Positions 1 to 12,700 of a stretch of DNA of 64,000 bases are shown one piece after another (position 1 is the stretch's first letter; each line of letters starts with the position of its first letter). Origin of the DNA: Sarcocystis neurona (Eukaryota; Apicomplexa; Conoidasida; Eucoccidiorida; Sarcocystidae); the NCBI GenBank assembly GCA_000727475.1, contig KL647290.1:2442269-2506268 (forward strand), read 5' to 3'. Position numbers and translations under genes: made by a program. The notes under the pieces are model-generated. The model saw nothing but the letters and a program-made list of their open reading frames with translations, had not been told where the DNA came from and did not search any database.

Positions 1-557
1 GTGAGAAGCGGGGGACTTCTACACATTCCTGCAGATGTACACGTCTTTATAAAGAGACAACGAATATGACGGAAGAGATACTCACTCGCACCCAGACGCT
101 GCTTACGTATACCCCTGCTGTGCATGCAGTTGGTCTACGAAGGATATTGGGTGCACACGTTCTTGCCGCGGAAGACGGCTACTGGACACAGAGAGGACGG
201 TGGACGAACAGCCGCCTTCCCATAGCAACTCTACCTATATACATATATATATATATATATATACAGAAACACATCGCAGTCACATGCTTGATACTTCCAT
301 ATATATATACATGTGTGTATCATCCGTATCCTTGGAGGCAGCACGGAGATACATAAATGGATATACGTACGGCAATATGTATCTGGCTGCAATTCTGTGT
401 TTATCATTTGTCTCCTAGGCATATATACGCCAACCCCATCCATAGAGTCAGCGTCTACGTATACATTCATGTATGAATACGCATGCATGTATGGCGTGCA
501 ACAACCCCGTCTTTGTATTTGTGCGTCAGCAGGGACGTAAATATGTGTGGCGGGCAC
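1..557 (-). other. VPS13 intron (inferred), left edge
   Basis: No coding block is recognisable on either strand. It holds a (TA)n tract at about 235-263 and scattered TA/TG-rich sequence up to about 480. It would be the sense-strand downstream intron after exon 8 if the donor at 557 is correct. Confidence 0.5.
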
Positions 558-714
558 CTGCTGCAAAGGACTGCGTAGCCTTCTTCGCTGCAAGGATACA
601 GCGCTCGTTAAGAACGATCGCGCCGCCTTCCACGCGGAGGTCGACAAGGCCATCCCCGTTCTTGAACAGGTCGTACTGCATGCTAAATCCGCGTACGCCC
701 ATCCGAGAGAAAAT
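558..714 (-). CDS. VPS13: VPS13 exon 8 (last exon inside the window)
   Basis: 157 nt, phase 0 in and phase 1 out. The acceptor is GGGTGCAG and the donor GTGCCC, which is weak. It reads [17 protein letters not shown] then [16 protein letters not shown], matching the VPS13 pattern 'L-x-G-L-G-V-x-V-x-x-x-T-Y-D-M-x-x-x-x-x-L'. It directly continues the strand AIAFWKERH at the end of exon 7. Confidence 0.72.
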
Positions 715-3700
715 CTGCACCCGCAAAAAAGAGCAGCAGAAGCGCAAGAAGTAGCAGCAGCAGAAGTCAAGGCGCCAGGAGCACATGGAAGAACAGCCGC
801 AGCAACAGAAGGACAAGGAAGAACAGCCGCAGCAACAGGAGGGCAAGGAAGAACAGCCGCAGCAACAGGAGGGCAAGGAAGAACAGCCGTAGCAACAGGA
901 GGGCAAGGAAGAAGAGTCGCAGCAGCAGCAACGCAAGGGCGCAGAGCCGTAGCAGCAACGGGTGAGTTGGCACGCACGCCTGCTACGTCTCGTTGGCTCG
1001 GTGTCTGCTGTCTCCGGGGCGCGGGCAACAGCAGCGCCGAGTAACTGCCCCGGCCGACCTCACACACGAACTGCCACAGCAGTAGCAGCAGCAGACCAAC
1101 GTTGTGCCTGCTGCGCTGCATGGAGGACGCCGGAAGTGGGAACAGCGCATCACCAACGCACGCATGCAGAGCCGCGCCAGGTGTCCCTGGTCGCTGCTCC
1201 GTAACAAAAACAGACACCAGTGCTTTGCAACTACCTGCTTCATACTCCCGCCATTCCTTCGCACGAAAGTACAGACATCTACAGGTACATGTGTGTCAGC
1301 TATATACATCCATATGTGTACATATACACGGACATTGACTCGACGCTTATAAGCGACACACACACGCACGGATGTACCCACGGGTCTCTGCGTCTACAAC
1401 TGTGCATGTACACATATGAATCTATAGGCATACAGGTACTTACGCAGAGACGCGTGGTAGACTCGTGTATGTGTGTGTGTGTGTGTATGCTGCTGCTGAG
1501 CGTTGGGTAAACTGCCGTCTACTGCCGGACTGCCGTCTACTGCCGGACTGCCGTCCTCCAGGCATTATCTTCTCTCCATGAACATTTGCGCAGAGTCAAG
1601 AAGAAGGGAGGGACACACGTCCTGCGGCCCTGCCCCGCTGCTGCTGCTGCGGGTCACCATGGGACACGCGACACCACGTCCGCAGCGCCAATCGTATCTC
1701 TATGGACATACGAAAATAAGCTTTTATATTCCTGTACATCTACATATATATATATATAGACACAAAGACATACACATACACTTCTATGTGCACACGCACA
1801 CAAAGATATGCATATATATATATATATATAAATACACGAAGGCAGCATATACACATACTACCATATATATGTATGTATACATATATACACACAGACACAA
1901 AGATATAAACGTATATTCCTATGTATATATATATATATATATACACACACAGATACTCATATGTCTACATATATATATATATATATATATATATGAAGGC
2001 AGCATACACATGTACTCCCACATATACATACATATAGACAAAAGTATGCATATGTCTCCCTATACAATATACACACATGTGCACACACAGACACACACAT
2101 AGCTACACACACGTACACATCTATATGTAACTGGGGCACGTACTATTTCTTACGTACGGCGGTAATTCACATATGCACACACGCGCAGCACTCTCGCCGC
2201 CAAAGAAGAGTCTCCCAGCAATGGAGACGAGCAGAGGCCTCATCGGCGCTACAACTGCGCGCGACGGCGGAAGCCGGAGGTGCACGCCTGCCCACCACGT
2301 GTGTATAGGCAGCCGTGTATTTGTGCGGGGAAGGGGAGCGGGGCGGAAGACAAGCACATGCTGGCGGCCCAGCGTCGCCCGGCGAGTCTCGGGACTCATC
2401 GTCGGCAGCAGCAGCTGCGCAGGTCCTCCTCCTCCTCTTCCCTCGAAGAAGAAGACGCGGCCTGCGGCGACCTGCGTCCCTGTCAATCCGAAGGCGTTCT
2501 ACAACAACGTCCTTCACCACCCCCCCACCCGTTCGACAGAAGCGTACACGCATGCACACGACTTCACAACAAGAAACGGTGCATGTGTCTCTGCAGACAT
2601 ACGTATATATATATGTATATATACATACTGTGCCCGTATCTCTATACATATATACATATATATGTACATATATGCATATACGTGTTTATACATTGTGTAC
2701 GTGTCTGGATATATGTATGTAATATATGCACATACACTGCGCACGTATCTCTACAGAGGTACATATATGTGTACATATGTTTACCGCATATATATATATA
2801 TATATATGCGTATATGTATATACATTGGGCTCGTACCTCTGTACAGATTTACATATATATATATATATATATACATACATACTGTGCACGTGTCTCTGTA
2901 AAAATATACATATATATATATATATATGCATATATACGTATATACACGTGTACACACGTTGCGCACAGACGAGTACATGTGTAGGTCATTTTTTGTCTTT
3001 GAAGAAGAAGGAACTGTATATAAGAGACGCGGGGGGGTGACTGCCTGACGGCGACGTCTCCACAACGTGCAACTGCAACATTGCTGCCGCACGCAGACGG
3101 CGTGCTGCCGCAGCTGCTGCGGCGGCTCCTGCTGTGTGTGCTGTCGCTGTACTGCTGCTGCCGTTGAAACATACGTGTCTCTCCTTCCAGAACGCAATTG
3201 CAGCGCCTCTGACGTTGAGACACAGCACGAGCGACGGCTTTTTGGCCGGGGCCTCGCCAGCGTCCTCCTGTCTCCCTGTCCCCGTCCCCTCTCCTCCTCC
3301 TGTGGCTGCTCCTCCATTTCCTCCTGCTGCGTCTCTATGCTTCGAAGAAGAATACGAAGAAGACGCGTCGCTAGCAATGGAAGGCATCTGCCCGTCGGAC
3401 GGCAGGCCCCACCGCATCCACTCCTCCAGCTCCGCAGCCTCTGCTGCTGCTGCCGCACCTCCTTCTCCTCCTGCTTCAGCAGCAGCAGCAGCACTTCCCC
3501 CTCTCCGACTCGTTGCTGCTGCTGCGCCACCTTCGTCTCCTTCGCTGGGTGCGCCACCACGTGAAGCTGCTTTCGCTGATCTCCTCCCCTTCCCGTCGTC
3601 TACTGCAGCAGCTTGTCCTCCTCCTCTTCCTCCTTCTCTTTCGCTTCCTTCCCTCAGGGCACCTTCCCTGCCCTTTCCTCCCTCTCCGCCTGCTGGCCCG

Positions 3701-6700
3701 GCGGCTGTTCCTCCTGTCGACCCTGTCCTCGCTGCTGCAGCTTCAGCAGTTGCAGCACCCCCGGCTTCCCGTTGCGCAAACGCGCCTCGGGAGGCTACTG
3801 CTGCTGCAGCAGCACCAGCGGCAGCGGGGAGAGAGACGTTGGTGAGCTGCTCTTCCACGTCGATGTAGCACAGCGACTGCTGCATACTATGAAGCGTCTC
3901 CTGCATTGCAGCAACAGCCTCTTTAGAGAGGAATGTGTAATTTCCCGCAGCCGCCGTGGCCTGCAGCTCTAACAGATGGGTCTGCAGCTTCCGCTGGATA
4001 AATTTACGGTAGTCCCGGAGCGTCGCCAGGAGCTGCCTGATACTCTGCTGCTGCCAGTGAACTTCCACTGCCGCCGTCGTCACCGCGACAGTCACTTCTG
4101 ATCCTCCTGCTGCTGCTCCGCCGCCGCCTCCTGGTGTCGCGCCTCCTGTCTCTCCTGTTGCTGCAGCTCCTGGTGGGGAAGCTGACGACGCGGGGGGGAC
4201 AAAGGCCAGCACGTCCAGTCGCATCGACCTCTCTTCCTCTTCGATAGCGTCTTGAAATTCTTCTTCGTCTTCTTCCTCTTCCTTCTGCTGCTGCTCTTCC
4301 TCCTTCCCCTGCTCCTTTTGCTGCTGCTTTTCAACTCGCCGGCTGGTCTCTTGTGGGGATGCGCCTTCCCTGCTGCTCGCATCGCCTTTGACAGCTTCCC
4401 CACCACCACGCCATAGTGTCTGCTCTTGCTCCTGCTGTGCCGCTCCTGCTCGCCCCTCGCTGCTGCTGCTGCTGCTACCTCCGACATCGTCCTCTCCTTC
4501 CTGTCCGCCTCCCCCTCCTCCAGCAGCCGGCCTCTCTCCTGCCCGTCCACCTGTGGGCTCGTCAGCGGCAACTGGGGGCAGGTAGCTGCTGGCCGCCTCC
4601 GCAGCAGGAGGGACGGGTTCCTGCACAGTGTACCACGTACGAGCAGCAGAACACGAACACAGAAGCATCAGAAAGAGCAGGAGCAGGCCCAGCAGCAACC
4701 GGCAAAACACACGGCACCAGCAAGAGCAGCAACCGGCAAAACACACGGCACCAGCAAGAGCAGCAACCGGCAAAACAAGCGGCAGCGGCAAGAGCAGCAA
4801 CCGGTGAAACACACGGCAGCAGCAAGAGCAGCAGGCGGTAAAAATATAGTGCAGCAGCAACATCAGCAACCGGCAAAACACACAGCAGCAGAATGAGCAG
4901 CAACAGAAAAGACACATACCAGCGGCAAGAGCAGCAACTGCGAAACACATCAGCAGGCTTTCCTACATTAGCTGTAGCCGATTTGTAGAAGCGGCACGTG
5001 ACCCGTCTCACCGTTACAGAGCAGGTAAGGCAGCGATAAAGTTGCTGCACATCGTTCGGGCGCTGCTGGTCTGTCTGCAGCAGCGTGAGAAAAAGAAGAG
5101 TCTCTGTTGAAGGGTCGGACACAAGAACTCGCTCCAGCTCTGCCCAGCCGCTGTAGCGTCCTTCTGCGACGTCTGCCTGCAGTTCTAGCGTCATGCTGCA
5201 AAACTCGGCTCGTAGAACTGCCGACGCATGTGTTCTGGCCGCTGAACTACTATTATCACCAATCCCTGCTGCTGTTGTTGCTCCTGCTCCTCCTCCTTCT
5301 CCTCCTTCTCCCCTTCGCGGCAACAACGTGGCTGCTGCGTTCGCGCCAGGGAGGCCGCCGCCTCGTGCAGCCAGCGCGGGGCCTCCCGCTACTGCTGCTG
5401 TCGGCGTCTCTGCTGTTGCTGCAGCAGCCCCTCGTCCAGCGGAGAGCACGTCGCCTCGTGTTTCTCCACGAGCGGCATCAGGATCGTCTTCGTTCACTGC
5501 AGAACGCAGCGACCCTCTGCTGTCTCCTCGTCGTCTGCGCAACACCAGCTGCTGTGGAAGAGGAGCAGCAGCAGCAGTATCAGCGGCACCGTCGGGGGCT
5601 TGGCTCGAAGCAGCAGCATACAACGCGAAGCCGCAGTGATCGATGCAGCAGCTGCAGTGGAAGCGCGGGAACCTTCTCTTCCCCTCCGCATCAGGAGCAA
5701 GTCCTTCAGCAGCAGGACCTGAGTAATCCACAACGTCACCGCTGCGCGCTGCAGCAGCAGCTCCTGCGGCTGCTGCTTCAATTTCTTCGGCAGCAGACAT
5801 CGTCGCCGCCGAAAGCTGCTGTTTCTCCGCTTCTTCTGCACTCCGCTGCTCCTCCGCCACCATCCTCGCGTCCTGCTGTTGCGGCTGGCTCAGTCCGCCG
5901 CTCCCTCCCTGTCCTGCTGTCTCTTCTTCTTCCACGTTTGTCGCAGCTGCTGCTTCTGCTGCCGCCTCCGGTGCTCCCGCGCGTCCTCCGTCTCGCTCCA
6001 GGGCCTCTCCGTCTGCACCTCCGCCTGCGTCGCCGGCAGTTCCTCCTCCCCTGAGTGCTGCCGCTGTTGTTGCTGTCCTTGAAGCCGCTGCCGCTGCTGC
6101 GGTGCCGCCCCCCCTTCCCTGCGGCACGCTGCCGATGTTCATCAGGCCCTGTGCGCATGCGGCGGGAACTGCGAGCAGCACGGCAAGGGCCTCGGGCGTC
6201 AGCTCGAGGAAAATTTCCTGCAGGAAGAACGTCGCCGCAACTTCCTGGTTCTTGCTGCTGCACTGCAGATGCATGCGGATAGGGATCGGCCTCAGCAGAC
6301 TCAGCGACGGCTGCCCAGGGGGCTGACATATCAGCCGCGTCTCGTTCAGCTCGATAACTCCCCGCCACTCGTCGTACAAACACGCGCCGTCGGATCGCAG
6401 CAGCAGCGTGCCAAAATGCAACGCTACGCTGCCCTTGCCTCCCGTGTCCAGCAGCAGAATGGGAGCAGCCACAGCAACGTCTAGCGAGACGCGTGGGGGC
6501 AACCGCTGAACTGCCGCTGTGTACACAGTCCCTCCACGCGCCTTCAGCCCTTCCACAAATTCGGACTGCTGCATCTCATGCACCTGCTGTTCCACTAGCG
6601 CCGCTGCTGCTCCTGCGCCCCCTGTCCCTCCCGCTACTGCTGTCGCCGCTCTCTCTCCTCCCCCCGCTGGTGGGGGAGCCCCCAGACCTGTTGCGCTGCC

Positions 6701-9700
6701 TGCGGCAAGGGAGGGGGAGGCGCCTGCGGAGGAAGAAGCAGCAGTCGCTGCTGCAGGAGACGACGCGAAGACGCCGCCGGCCCCTGCAGCCTTGGGGGCA
6801 GCAGTTGGAGGCTGCTGCGGCTGCTGCCGCTGCGGGTCGTCGAACAGGAAGAAAGAAAGCAGCGTCTGCAGCAAGTCAGGAGAGACGGTAGCGACGAGGG
6901 GAGCGAGACGCATGGTGACGCCGAGAATATTACCTTCGTCGGTCAGGTCGTGCCGCAGGACGAGACGCGCCGCGGTTTTCTCCTGCAGCAGCTTCTGCTG
7001 TTGCTGGAATAGCTGCTGCTGGAGCGGCTGCTGCTGTGCTCCCAGAGGCGCGCCTAGTGCTGCTGCCTGATGCTGCTGCAGCAGCTGCTGCTGCCGCAGG
7101 TCGGGCTGCAGCAGGAACGGGTGCGGCTGCAGCGGCTGCTGGAGACCCAGCAACTGCTGCTGCTCCTCCACCGCGGTGTCCGCAGCAGCCGGACGAAAGT
7201 GGACGATGTGCTGCTGTCGGTGTCGGACGGAGAAGTCCGACAGAAATATAGAGAAAAACCAGACGTAGTTTTCTGCTCCGGACACATCCTGCTGGCTCTG
7301 TAAATGCAACGACGTATGCCAGTTGAAGAGTTCCATCACGAGAAACGCGTCCTGTGTGGCTGCAGCAGCAGCCGCTGCAGCCGCCGCAGAAGCCCGCGCC
7401 TGCAGCAGCGCAGCCGCTGAAGGCATCTCCTCGCCTGCAGCAGCAGAAACGGAAGAAGAGGAGGAGGAAGAGGAGGCAGCTCGAACGGCTGCTGTTGCAG
7501 GGAACTGCGCGGTCGAAGCTGCATCCTCCTGTTCCATCTGCTGCTGCTGGGGCCCACCCCACTCCTGTCGCTGCTGCTGCTCGTTCGGCGGGGGCACGTT
7601 GCTGCTGTTGCTGCTCCGCGACTCACAACTCTCCAGTTGCTTCTTCTTCTGCTGTGGCGACGGCGCCTCATCTTCCCGCAGGCAAACGCTAAAGTGCAGC
7701 AGGTCGAAGCTCAGGCGGAACGTTGTGGGCATCGATACATTCTCGATAATTCTGTCGTTCTGCAACCCACATAAACGTGCACACAGAGAGCAGGAGCAGC
7801 AGCAGAGACAGACAGACAGAGAGCAGCAAAGGCGTGACACACGGAGACGAGAACAAAACGACGGCGAAGAAGAAGGGAAGCAGACACAGAAAGAGAAACG
7901 CGACACGAGACAACGAAGAATAGTGACAGGGAAGCACACAGAGACAACAGCAGGAGTGCAGAGAGGCTTGCGGCAGCGTGCAGAAACGGAGAGAGGAGAG
8001 GGAGCGCTTGGGACGGGGCTGTTGAGCGGCGAGCTCAAGAGAGACAGATAGAGACACGAGACACAAACAGAACAAATAACAGGAAGACTGGGCAGAAAGC
8101 AGGACCCCACCTGCCTAGAGAAGGCGCGGCAAGTCCACATATTCTCTTAGACGTGCAACAACGTGTCCCATCCCCTTGCAGCAGTGACGCGACCACTACG
8201 TTGCGGTCTGCGACTTGGTGCCGAGAAGCGGAGGGGCGCCGTGAACAGAGAGAAGGCAGGCAAAAACAGACAACAGAGCTGCAGGCGGAGCGAAGGCGCA
8301 GCAGACAGATACATGCGCGGCGGAGAAGAACAAAACACTCAAGATAACTTCGTCAACATACACATGCGCAGGTACACGTCTGCTTCGGACGATGCGTGCG
8401 TGGATATTGCTGCTGGGCTGCATGCCTCCAAGTAGAGGACGCGACGCGTGTAGGCTGACCTGCACCGACTCGACTATATATTGAATGTCTTGCTCTGTCA
8501 GGAGGGGCTGGTCTTCGTCTTCGGCCTGAGACTCCGTCGTCCGTTTTTGCTGGTTGTTTGTGTCGATGCGGCTGCTGTCCTGCTGCTGCTGCCGCTGCCT
8601 CGGTCCCCCGTCGTCCCTCCCCTCAACGTCTGCGTCTGCGTCGCTGCTGCTGCTGCTGCTCCCGACCTCTCCTGCAACGCCGGCTGCAGTCGCGCGTGCC
8701 GCATCCCCCCCCCCTTGCTGCTGCTGCTGCTCCTGCGGCTTCCGAAGTCCCTGCGTGATCCAGCGCCACCACCCCACGCGCTCCTGCTGCTGCGGCTGCC
8801 CTCCCCGCAGCTGCTGCTGGCGCAGAAGCTGGCGCTGATGCGTCTGCTCCGCTATACGAGTGAGAGCTTCCCGGCATATAGTTCTCCACTTCGCGAGCTG
8901 CAGTCACCGGCCACGCAGCAAACCAGAGGACTGCAGATCACAGCGCACGCAGCGAGGACCCGTCCGCACTGGCAAACGTTCCAGCGCAACAGAGAGCCCC
9001 AACGCACTCAACGACACGCGTGGCTAGCGCAGACCCCACTTGACTGCATGCATGCGTGATCCCCTCCGAACAGTCTCACCGCAGTAGTGACTCCACGAAC
9101 TTCTGTTGCGGTGTCCAGACACCTGGTCCCCACACTTGCTTCGAAGCGCATGCAGGCCCATACCTCACATACCAAACTCAGCAGCAGACGTTCGCGTCCG
9201 CTAGCCACCGCAAACTTGGCGGTGTCCTCTACATGCAGGAGAGCACCCCAAGTGACCAGCAATACTCAACAAAGGAAAGAAGGGCAGACGCCAACGTAGA
9301 AACCGAGACCCGGACTGCCGGCACAGACCCACGCCCGTGCCCAGCATGTCTTCCGTGCGAGTAGACGCACTGACGAGCGATGCAGAGAGATACTGAGGAC
9401 GAGACACACACACGGAGAGAAAAAGGAGGGGACCCACACAGAGAGACAGACCGAGACACATACATTCCAGGATATGCAGATAGCGTAAACCGGTCGCCGC
9501 ATATAAAAACGTGGGGCAGCTGAATCCAACTGAAACGTTGTATGTACAGCGCCGCCTGCGTATAAGGCCAGCCAAGTTGTTCCCGGTAAGAAATCCCCCC
9601 ACAGCAAAGACCCACACGTCTAGCTGCAGCCACGTCTTCTGTGTCTGCGATGCGTCTGCAGGTGATCAAGGTCCTTCAACTGTTGCAACTGTCTCTGTGT

Positions 9701-12700
9701 CGGCTACCGGACTCCCAAGAAGTTCCTTCCTTCCTTTTCTCCTCTCTGGCTCTGCGCGCGCGGGTCCGGAAGAGCTCTTCTGGCTCTTCTGCTGCTGAAG
9801 CTTGTGCTGCTATGCTTGTCGCGTGTCTCCTGCTGCTGCTGTTCCACCTGCTGGTGGTCCTGCTCTGCGTGTGCGGCTGCTGCTGTTGCTGTTTCTGCTG
9901 TTGCTGCTTACGTGTCGGACGCCGACGACGTCGTAGAGGATCTGCAAGCGCATCAGTTCCTGCTGGTTGAGCGGCGCGACGCCTTTCACATTTGCTGCTG
10001 CTTGAATCTGTCTGCTGTACAAACCTATAAATTCTTTCTCGGTAACGCCTTTGAGCCCCTCTTTATCCAGCCGCACGAGGCCTGCATGCTGCAGCAGCAA
10101 CTGCTCCCTGTGTCTGCGTCTGGCTGCTGCTTCTCTGGAGAGCAGCAGCAGCGCATGCAGCTGCGACCGCCTGATAGCGACGCCCTCGCTCTCCTGTAGC
10201 ACCTCGAGCTTCGCCTGCAGCTCCTTGCGACTGCTCGAGTGCAGCAGGGACAGCCGCACATGCAGCGGCTTCAGGATGAAGCTCTCCTCTGGCGTGCCTC
10301 CTGCAGCGAACAGCTGCCACGCCTCACTGCTGCTGCTGCTTCTACTTCGGAAGAGCGGCCCAGTAACTCCTCCTTCTTGTTCGCCGGCTGCTGTGCTCCG
10401 AGTGAAGTACTCCGTCGACAGCTGCACGCCTTCCGGCAACGCAGGCGACGAAGAAGAGGAAAGGAAACGCGAGGAAGGACGAGAGAAAGGGGCAGCAGCA
10501 GTCGACGAAACAGGCACAGCAGTAGTGGTGTCAGCAGCGACGGCAGGAGACGCGGAGACGCGATCGTCAGCAGCAGCTACCCCACTCCCACGACTCGCAG
10601 CAGCAACAGCGGAGAGCTGCGCAGGAGGAGAACCAGCAGCAGGCAGAGGGTGAAGAGGAGGAGGAGGAGGAGGGGACGGGGGGAGGACAGCGGATGGCAG
10701 TCTCGGCGGCAGCACGGGGACGCTGCGGAGGTGGAACGTCACCGGCGATCTGCAGAAACCAACCAGCAGCAGGAAAAGACGCAGCAAAGCGGCACGGGCA
10801 CTCTGCGAAGAAGCAGCGGCAGTTAACAAAGCAACAGCACGGCAGCAGCACAGCGAGAGTAAGAGCAGCTGCACCGGTCGCAGCAGCACGCACAGGACCG
10901 GCAGCCGCAGGACTCTTCGACGGGTTAACGTGAGAGGCGCAGCAGTCAAAGCAGCAGCAGGAGCAGCCGCACCTGTGCAGCAGGCTGCCACCGCGGCGGG
11001 GGGAGAAAGAACAAGCAACAGCGGAGAAACGGCGAAAGGATCTTCTGCTTCCCCGCTTGGTCGCTGCTGCTGTTGCAGAGTGCGACGCAGTTCACGAGAA
11101 GTACAAGGCAGGCAACCGTGCGGCTGCTGCTTCTTCTTCAGCCAAAGCACCAAGCAAGCAGCAAGAACTTGCTGCGACTTCTTACGAGAGCGGGCACTGC
11201 GCTGTTCCTCAATCGTTCTACGAGTACGTAAACTCCTCTACACACGAAGACGCCGGTCAATACTCAGAACAACAACACACTGATAGGTATGTTTAATACG
11301 CATATGTGGGATTATGCATATGGATATATGCGCGGACACACCGGAGGATGCCCTGCCTCTGAGCAAGGCGGACGTACCTGTGCAGTAACAGTTTGTGCAG
11401 TGGTGCACGCATAAATATAAAACAAGTATATATACACATAGAAGCAAGATACACATATATACGTATATATCTGTAAGACACCAAAGCTACAGATACGTAT
11501 ATATATATATATATATACATACACGTAGACACATACTGTTGCACTTAGCCCTCGACGCATATACATACAAGTTGACAGAGCTGGCAGTTCACATATTATA
11601 CGTGCATATGCATATATATACATATACATCTGCAGGAGAACACATCCACAGATTTACTTGCGCCACCATATACAAGTATATATATATATATATACACACA
11701 CAGAGAGAAAGAGTGTATGTGTCATAGATGGATATGTAGTGCTGCGAGCGATACATACATATACGTACACGCAGACGCGCAGGTAGGTACGGCGACCGTC
11801 TCTCATACACATACATAGACACCGAAGCAATACGTTGTACGCGTGCATATATATATATATATATAGCATGCATGGAGAGAAACGTACATTGGCTGGGTTC
11901 ACACCCGTGCAGCAGGCGCGACTCTGGGGGAAGCCCACGGGGTACGCACGTAACGTGATAAAGCCGCTGCCGTTCGTGCTGCTGTGTGAGGGCCACTGCT
12001 TCCGTCTACACTGCTAGTTCAGGCGTATTCAATCCTGGGTCTGAGGCTGCTGCATCCGCGTGACTTGCGCTGCTTTCACCCACGCGGCTGCTGTTGCGCG
12101 CGGCTCCGCGCTCCTGTTGCTGCTCTACGTCCCTGCTTTGCGGCTACTGCGTCGCTGTGTGGCCGCTGCCGCCGGAGCTCGCTGCCGCTGGAGCTCGCTG
12201 CCGCTGCTGCTAGGCCATGCTGCTGCCGCCGGACTTGGCTCTCTCCCACCCCTGCACAACACACGCTGTTGCTGTTGTCTGTGGCTCTCACTTGGCCGCA
12301 GCTGTCGGCGCAACTGCTGTTCATTCGACTGTTGCACCTGCACTTCTCCTTCGCTTCGTCTTCCCACCTTCGCCTCTGTCTCGTCTCTGTCTGGGGACGG
12401 CGGACTCTCACGCGACCCAACACCCGTGCAAATACTTATACATAAACGAACGCATATATATATATATATGGGGAGAGAGAGGGGGAGAAATGATTCAGTA
12501 TCTTCACCGGATATATATATATATAGGAAAGTAGACATTCATATATAGATAGAGAGGAAGAGAAGGATCACATGCACCACGGTGCATGTATATATATATA
12601 TATATATTTTTCAAAGGTAGTGGAAAGATATCTCGAGCTCGTGTACAACGCACAGCTACAGAAATTCCTCTCTGTGACAATTCGACGGAGAAGAACGTTT

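Noticed and set aside
7760..8140. Upstream extension of VPS13 exon 6
   Set aside because: The open frame gives only Ser/Cys/Leu/Val from a pyrimidine-rich intron. The family block begins after the GGTTGCAG acceptor.
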